A stretch of DNA of 8,341 bases from Actinomycetes bacterium (lineage in GTDB: Bacteria > Actinomycetota > Acidimicrobiia > Acidimicrobiales > Acidimicrobiaceae): contig JAJYVK010000057.1 of the NCBI GenBank assembly GCA_021792075.1, positions 1 to 8,341 of the forward strand. Direction: 5' to 3'. The translations under genes and the position numbers were made by a program. This document shows positions 4,932 to 8,341 of this stretch, piece by piece (position 1 is the first letter of the stretch; each line of letters opens with the position of its first letter). The notes under the pieces were generated by a model. The model was not told the DNA's origin, searched no databases, and worked only from the letters and a program-made list of their open reading frames with translations.

Positions 4932-6832
4932 ATCCAATGCGCGGCGGCATGGTGGGCTGGGGGATGATGCGATCATTCGGTAGAGATGGGTCCGTGACGC
5001 GGCAAAAGCTTCCACCAGGATTGCTGCGGAGGATTGCAGCCTTTGCCCGACCGTATCGTTTGGTGCTGGCAGTGTTTTTGGCCTTGATCGTTGTTGATGC
5101 CGTTGTCACAGCCTCTAGTCCTCTTATATATCGCGCCATCATCGACGATGGAATCCTCAAGAAGAACGTTTCGTTGATTGTCTCGTTAGCTCTGCTGGTA
5201 GGTTCTCTGGCTCTGGTCGACGTTGGCCTCTCCCTGTGGCAGAGGTGGATCTCGGCCCGGGTGGGCGAGGGACTCATCTACGACATGCGAACCCAGGTAT
5301 TTGCCCACTTTCAGAAGATGCCCGTCGCATTCTTTACCCGGACTCAGACGGGCGCCCTGGTGAGTCGGCTCAACAATGATGTGCTTGACGCTCAAAGGGC
5401 GTTTACGGATACTTTCTCCTCGGTGGTCAGCAACTTCATAAGTGTCGCAATCATGCTCGCTGCGATGCTTGTGCTGTCATGGGAGATCACACTTGTTGCC
5501 CTTGCACTTCTGCCGCTGTTCATCGTGCCTGCGCGTTTTGTTGGAAAGCGGATTCAGTCCATAACCCGGGAGAGCTACAACCTAAACGCGCAAATGACCA
5601 ACACCATGACCGAACGGTTCAACGTTGCAGGGGCAATGTTGGTGAAGCTATTTGGCCATCGCGAGCAGGAGGTCAAAGGGTTTGAAGAAAAGGCTGGGCG
5701 TGTTCGCGACATCGGGATAACTCAGGCTATGTACACCAGGATTTTCATGGCCTCCTTACTCCTTGTGGCCTCGCTTGCAACTGCTCTGGTATATGGTTGG
5801 GGCGGCGTGCTGGCAGCACGTGGGGTCCTCGCAGTCGGCACTGTTGTCGCTCTGACCCAATATCTGACAAGACTTTATGCTCCCCTAACAGCTCTTAGCA
5901 ATGTCCAAGTCGACGTGATGACGGCACTTGTGTCGTTTGATCGCGTATTCGAGGTGCTCGATCTTGCGCCAATGATCGACGAAAAGCCAGATGCGGTAGA
6001 TATTCCGAGGGGTCCAGCGTCGGTCGATTTTATCCACGTCGATTTTCGTTATCCAACCGCCGAAGAGGTCTCTCTGGCATCCCTTGAATCGGTGGCGGTG
6101 CTGGACCAGACACCAACCAGCCAAGTGCTCTTCGACGTATCATTTCACGCTGAGCCAGGAGAGCTGGTTGCCCTTGTGGGTCCTTCTGGTGCTGGGAAGA
6201 CGACACTGAGCCATCTGGTGTCTCGGCTTTATGATGTCACAGGTGGCCAAGTCTTGATCAGTGGCGTCGACGTGAGGGATGCGACATTGGAATCGATCCA
6301 AAGGGTGATAGGTGTGGTGACCCAGGACGTTCACCTGTTTCATGAGACACTGCGGTCCAATTTGTTGTACGCGAAGCCTGATGCTAGCGACGAGGAGCTA
6401 ATGGATGCGTTGAGAGCGGCTCAGATCCAACCGCTGATCGAGTCACTTCCTGATGGCTTGGATACCGAGGTGGGAGAGCGTGGATACAGGCTTTCCGGAG
6501 GCGAGAAGCAAAGGGTCGCTATAGCGAGGCTTCTCCTGAAGGCTCCTGACGTGGTCGTGTTGGACGAGGCGACTGCTCATTTGGACTCTGAGTCAGAGGT
6601 TGCGGTTCAGCTCGCCTTGAAGACGGCGCTTAGCGGGCGGACTTCGATAGTCATTGCACACCGTCTCTCAACTGTGCGCGACGCAGATCAGATCCTCGTG
6701 ATGTCTGAAGGGCGAATCTTAGAAAGGGGACGTCACGAACAGCTGTTAGCTCGAAATGGTCTCTATGCAGAACTCTATACTACTCAATTTGCGCCCCAAG
6801 CTAACTCCGAAGTGGAGCTATCCGAGAGGTAG
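4928..6832 (+). CDS. ABC exporter half-transporter (fused membrane and ATPase domains), multidrug/lipid type
   Basis: A 634-residue protein of normal length for a type IV exporter half-transporter (MsbA/Sav1866-like), which must dimerise in the inner membrane. A Met/Gly-rich N-tail (1-~25) precedes six predicted membrane segments (about 44-66, 82-104, 166-184, 187-205, 272-291, 297-315). The ATPase domain is complete: A-loop FRYP (Y375), Walker A GPSGAGKTT (418-426), Q-loop Q466, signature LSGGEKQR (522-529), Walker B VVVLDEAT (542-549) with catalytic E547, and switch His H578. All catalytic residues are present, so a homodimer could have two working sites; no partner half-transporter is adjacent. 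Between the A-loop Tyr and the Walker A Lys there are 49 residues, about 18 more than in Sav1866 (Y349 to K380), from an insert around 377-400. Translation is coupled to marR by the ATGA overlap, and a G-rich SD-like stretch precedes it. The substrate cannot be read from sequence; MarR control suggests efflux of a toxic small molecule. Confidence 0.94.
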   Translation: MNPMRGGMVGWGMMRSFGRDGSVTRQKLPPGLLRRIAAFARPYRLVLAVFLALIVVDAVVTASSPLIYRAIIDDGILKKNVSLIVSLALLVGSLALVDVGLSLWQRWISARVGEGLIYDMRTQVFAHFQKMPVAFFTRTQTGALVSRLNNDVLDAQRAFTDTFSSVVSNFISVAIMLAAMLVLSWEITLVALALLPLFIVPARFVGKRIQSITRESYNLNAQMTNTMTERFNVAGAMLVKLFGHREQEVKGFEEKAGRVRDIGITQAMYTRIFMASLLLVASLATALVYGWGGVLAARGVLAVGTVVALTQYLTRLYAPLTALSNVQVDVMTALVSFDRVFEVLDLAPMIDEKPDAVDIPRGPASVDFIHVDFRYPTAEEVSLASLESVAVLDQTPTSQVLFDVSFHAEPGELVALVGPSGAGKTTLSHLVSRLYDVTGGQVLISGVDVRDATLESIQRVIGVVTQDVHLFHETLRSNLLYAKPDASDEELMDALRAAQIQPLIESLPDGLDTEVGERGYRLSGGEKQRVAIARLLLKAPDVVVLDEATAHLDSESEVAVQLALKTALSGRTSIVIAHRLSTVRDADQILVMSEGRILERGRHEQLLARNGLYAELYTTQFAPQANSEVELSER

Positions 6833-6889
6833 CCGTCTATTCGGTGCTCGGTTGTAGTGAGTGAAAGCTGAAGTTGTGAATGCTATCTG

Positions 6890-6940
6890 GCGACCGATAA
6901 GTTCTGCGTGAGCAGCCGTATCGGTTGCGAAAGCTGCTCC
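6890..6940 (+). terminator. Nested hairpin after the exporter gene, possible terminator
   Basis: GCGACCGATA (6890-6899) pairs with TATCGGTTGC (6919-6928) over ten pairs including one G-U. Inside is a second stem CTGC/GCAG with a GNRA-type GTGA loop (6904-6915). An alternative, mutually exclusive hairpin pairs GAGCAGC (6910-6916) with GCTGCTC (6933-6939). It starts about 58 bases after the exporter stop, between convergent genes. There is no T-run, so it is not a classical intrinsic terminator. The rest of the 6833-7053 spacer shows nothing I can identify. Confidence 0.35.
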
Positions 6941-7053
6941 TCTCGGGCTATATCTTACTTGCATGGACTATAAGTGCGAGCTTCACCGCGTGGCATGGGA
7001 TTTTGGATCAACAGGATTCCTCATTAGTGCATCATCATGTTGTCACTTGGATC

Positions 7054-8341
7054 CTACAACTTTGCTCCAAGTTGATTGAAGATCATCTGGTTGGTCATCT
7101 GCTGAACCGGTGCATGGTTGTCTGTAAGGATAATTCCTTTCCCGGGGTTTGGGGTGTTCCAAGTCAGGGCAAGCGAGGCTCTTACTCCGTCCAAGAACCG
7201 TGGAAGCGCAGAATCGGCAGGCAGCCCGATTGGATCTTTGCTGGCTACCAGCAACTCGTTATACGCCCCAGGAGCTTTTGCCAAATATATGTGCGGGAAG
7301 ACGGTTAGCAAGGTCCGCTCAATCGCTTTCAGAAGTGGGGCATTGGATGAGGTGGTATTGACATTCATTGCCAGTATGCCATTTTGGTCGAGGTGGCCCA
7401 GACACTCCTGGAAGAACTCTTTTGTTGTCAGGTAAAAGGGAATGTAGATTTCTTGACTATAGGCATCGACGATCATGAGGTTGAACTTTGCTTTGGTGGT
7501 CCTTACATATACCCTGCCGTCCGTGTTTACGATCTTCGCGGCGGAAGGATGCAGGTGGAAGTACTCGGTCCCCAGTTGCACGAGTTTTGGGTCGATCTCT
7601 ACTCCCGTGATATGAACTCTCGCGCGAAATGGGTCGACATCTCTTGAATACAACGTGGGAATCGTTCCTGCCGCCATTCCAATTAAAAGAGTGTCTACCT
7701 GCTGGGTCTTGGGAAACATGAAAGGAAGTGTCAGGTAGGCGTCGTAGTAAAGTCCTGTGAGGTGATTTGGGGTATATATTGATTGGATGCCGGCGGAGTC
7801 GTTGACCGATAGTGCGGTTTCAGTGCGGTTTAGCTTGTATACTTCGGCGAACTGGTAAGGGGTCTGCACTTCGGTGACGAGTCCTTTTACGGGTTTGAGC
7901 AGCGGGGGCGAAGCTTGGCTCATTGCCATCGGAAGAAGGCTGCCGACGAGAAGAATCGGCTTTCCAAGTGTTCCTAGACCGAGCAGCAGAAGGATGCCTG
8001 CAGATGCCCAAATCGTTGCTCTCACGCCAAAGCTCGGAATCGTGTAAAGCGTAGGCACAAAGGTTCCCGCCAGGCTCCCGAAGGTGGACCAAAAGTAAAG
8101 GGAGCCGGTATTGCGGCCGACGGTATCTCTGTTCTGAATGAGGAGACGCACCGCATAGGGAGAGACCGCGCCCAATGCGACGACTGGGGGCACGAAGAGA
8201 GCCGTCGTTCCAAGTAGGGATGCGATCACCAAACCGGCCGGCGTGTCCAATAGGCCGCCACTTACCGATACGAGTAGAGGGCTTGAAAGCATTGGTAATA
8301 GCGCGACAAACAGCCCTGCTCCAAGGCTAAGCAGAGCGATG
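7054..8341 (-). CDS. Membrane-anchored spermidine-synthase-like protein; N-terminus beyond window edge
   Basis: The frame is open from the right edge (first full codon at 8340) to the stop at 7054, giving 428 visible residues. An internal Met at 8292 is not the likely start, because 16 hydrophobic residues continue upstream in frame. Visible residues 1-~140 contain several membrane segments, including TALFVPPVVALGAVSPYAVRLL and GTFVPTLYTIPSFGVRATIWASAGILLLL blocks typical of fused MFS-like/spermidine-synthase proteins. Residues ~155-428 are a Rossmann-fold aminopropyltransferase-like domain with LLIGMAAGT (about 218-226), VEIDP (247-251), a TDGR/VDAYS pair (about 273-276 and 291-295) and a C-terminal TDNHAPVQQM. 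True spermidine synthases transfer aminopropyl from decarboxylated SAM to putrescine; membrane-fused relatives are mostly uncharacterised, so the substrate is unknown. It converges with the ABC exporter gene, and its promoter lies outside the window. I see no link to the cobalamin genes. Confidence 0.88.
   Translation of the reverse strand, partial: IALLSLGAGLFVALLPMLSSPLLVSVSGGLLDTPAGLVIASLLGTTALFVPPVVALGAVSPYAVRLLIQNRDTVGRNTGSLYFWSTFGSLAGTFVPTLYTIPSFGVRATIWASAGILLLLGLGTLGKPILLVGSLLPMAMSQASPPLLKPVKGLVTEVQTPYQFAEVYKLNRTETALSVNDSAGIQSIYTPNHLTGLYYDAYLTLPFMFPKTQQVDTLLIGMAAGTIPTLYSRDVDPFRARVHITGVEIDPKLVQLGTEYFHLHPSAAKIVNTDGRVYVRTTKAKFNLMIVDAYSQEIYIPFYLTTKEFFQECLGHLDQNGILAMNVNTTSSNAPLLKAIERTLLTVFPHIYLAKAPGAYNELLVASKDPIGLPADSALPRFLDGVRASLALTWNTPNPGKGIILTDNHAPVQQMTNQMIFNQLGAKL

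Noticed and set aside
4672..5277. 201-codon minus-strand open frame across the marR-exporter junction
   Set aside because: Antisense to two solid genes; Arg/Ser/Pro-rich translation typical of a shadow frame.
6925..7308. 127-codon plus-strand open frame starting in the 3' spacer
   Set aside because: Most of it is antisense to the spermidine-synthase-like gene, and it has no domain or clear SD.

Overview
The window looks like a chromosomal segment of a bacterium of moderate GC content, probably an actinobacterium. Support for this comes from frequent GTG/TTG starts with good Shine-Dalgarno (SD) sequences, a CobL-type CbiE-CbiT fusion, a MarR-exporter pair whose exporter has a Met/Gly-rich N-terminus and a long pre-Walker insert, and a membrane-anchored spermidine-synthase-like protein. 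A mid-GC acidimicrobial-type lineage is my guess, at low confidence. No mobile element, CRISPR array, tRNA or rRNA is visible.

Minus strand, about 3856 down to 1: a compact cobalamin (vitamin B12) corrin-ring operon in the order cbiL (C20 methylation), cbiF/cobM (C11 methylation), cbiD (C1 methylation), cobL/cbiET (C5 and C15 methylation plus decarboxylation). The last gene runs off the left edge. CbiD points to the anaerobic (cobalt-early) route. All four genes use non-ATG starts (TTG, GTG, TTG, GTG), each with a clear SD.

3857-4379: a 523-bp divergent intergenic region. On the cbiL side is a hairpin whose loop could pair either with a nearby downstream AGGCU (pseudoknot) or with the cbiL SD. 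I could not find a recognisable cobalamin riboswitch. The region also holds a 12-bp perfect palindrome and several short repeats. Next to marR there is a perfect 15-bp inverted repeat with a 6-bp spacer, a strong candidate MarR operator.

Plus strand, 4380-6832: a two-gene operon with a 4-bp ATGA overlap, encoding a MarR-family regulator and a complete TMD-NBD ABC exporter half-transporter with all ATPase motifs intact. This looks like a self-regulated efflux module unrelated to the cobalamin genes.

6833-7053: a convergent intergenic spacer with a nested hairpin and an overlapping alternative hairpin just after the exporter, possibly a terminator. 7054-8341, minus strand: the C-terminal part of a multipass-membrane protein fused to a spermidine-synthase-like SAM-binding domain. 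Its N-terminus lies beyond the right edge.

I found no clear novel multi-gene system. The items most worth a second look are the cbiL leader structure, the marR inverted repeat and the run of non-ATG starts.
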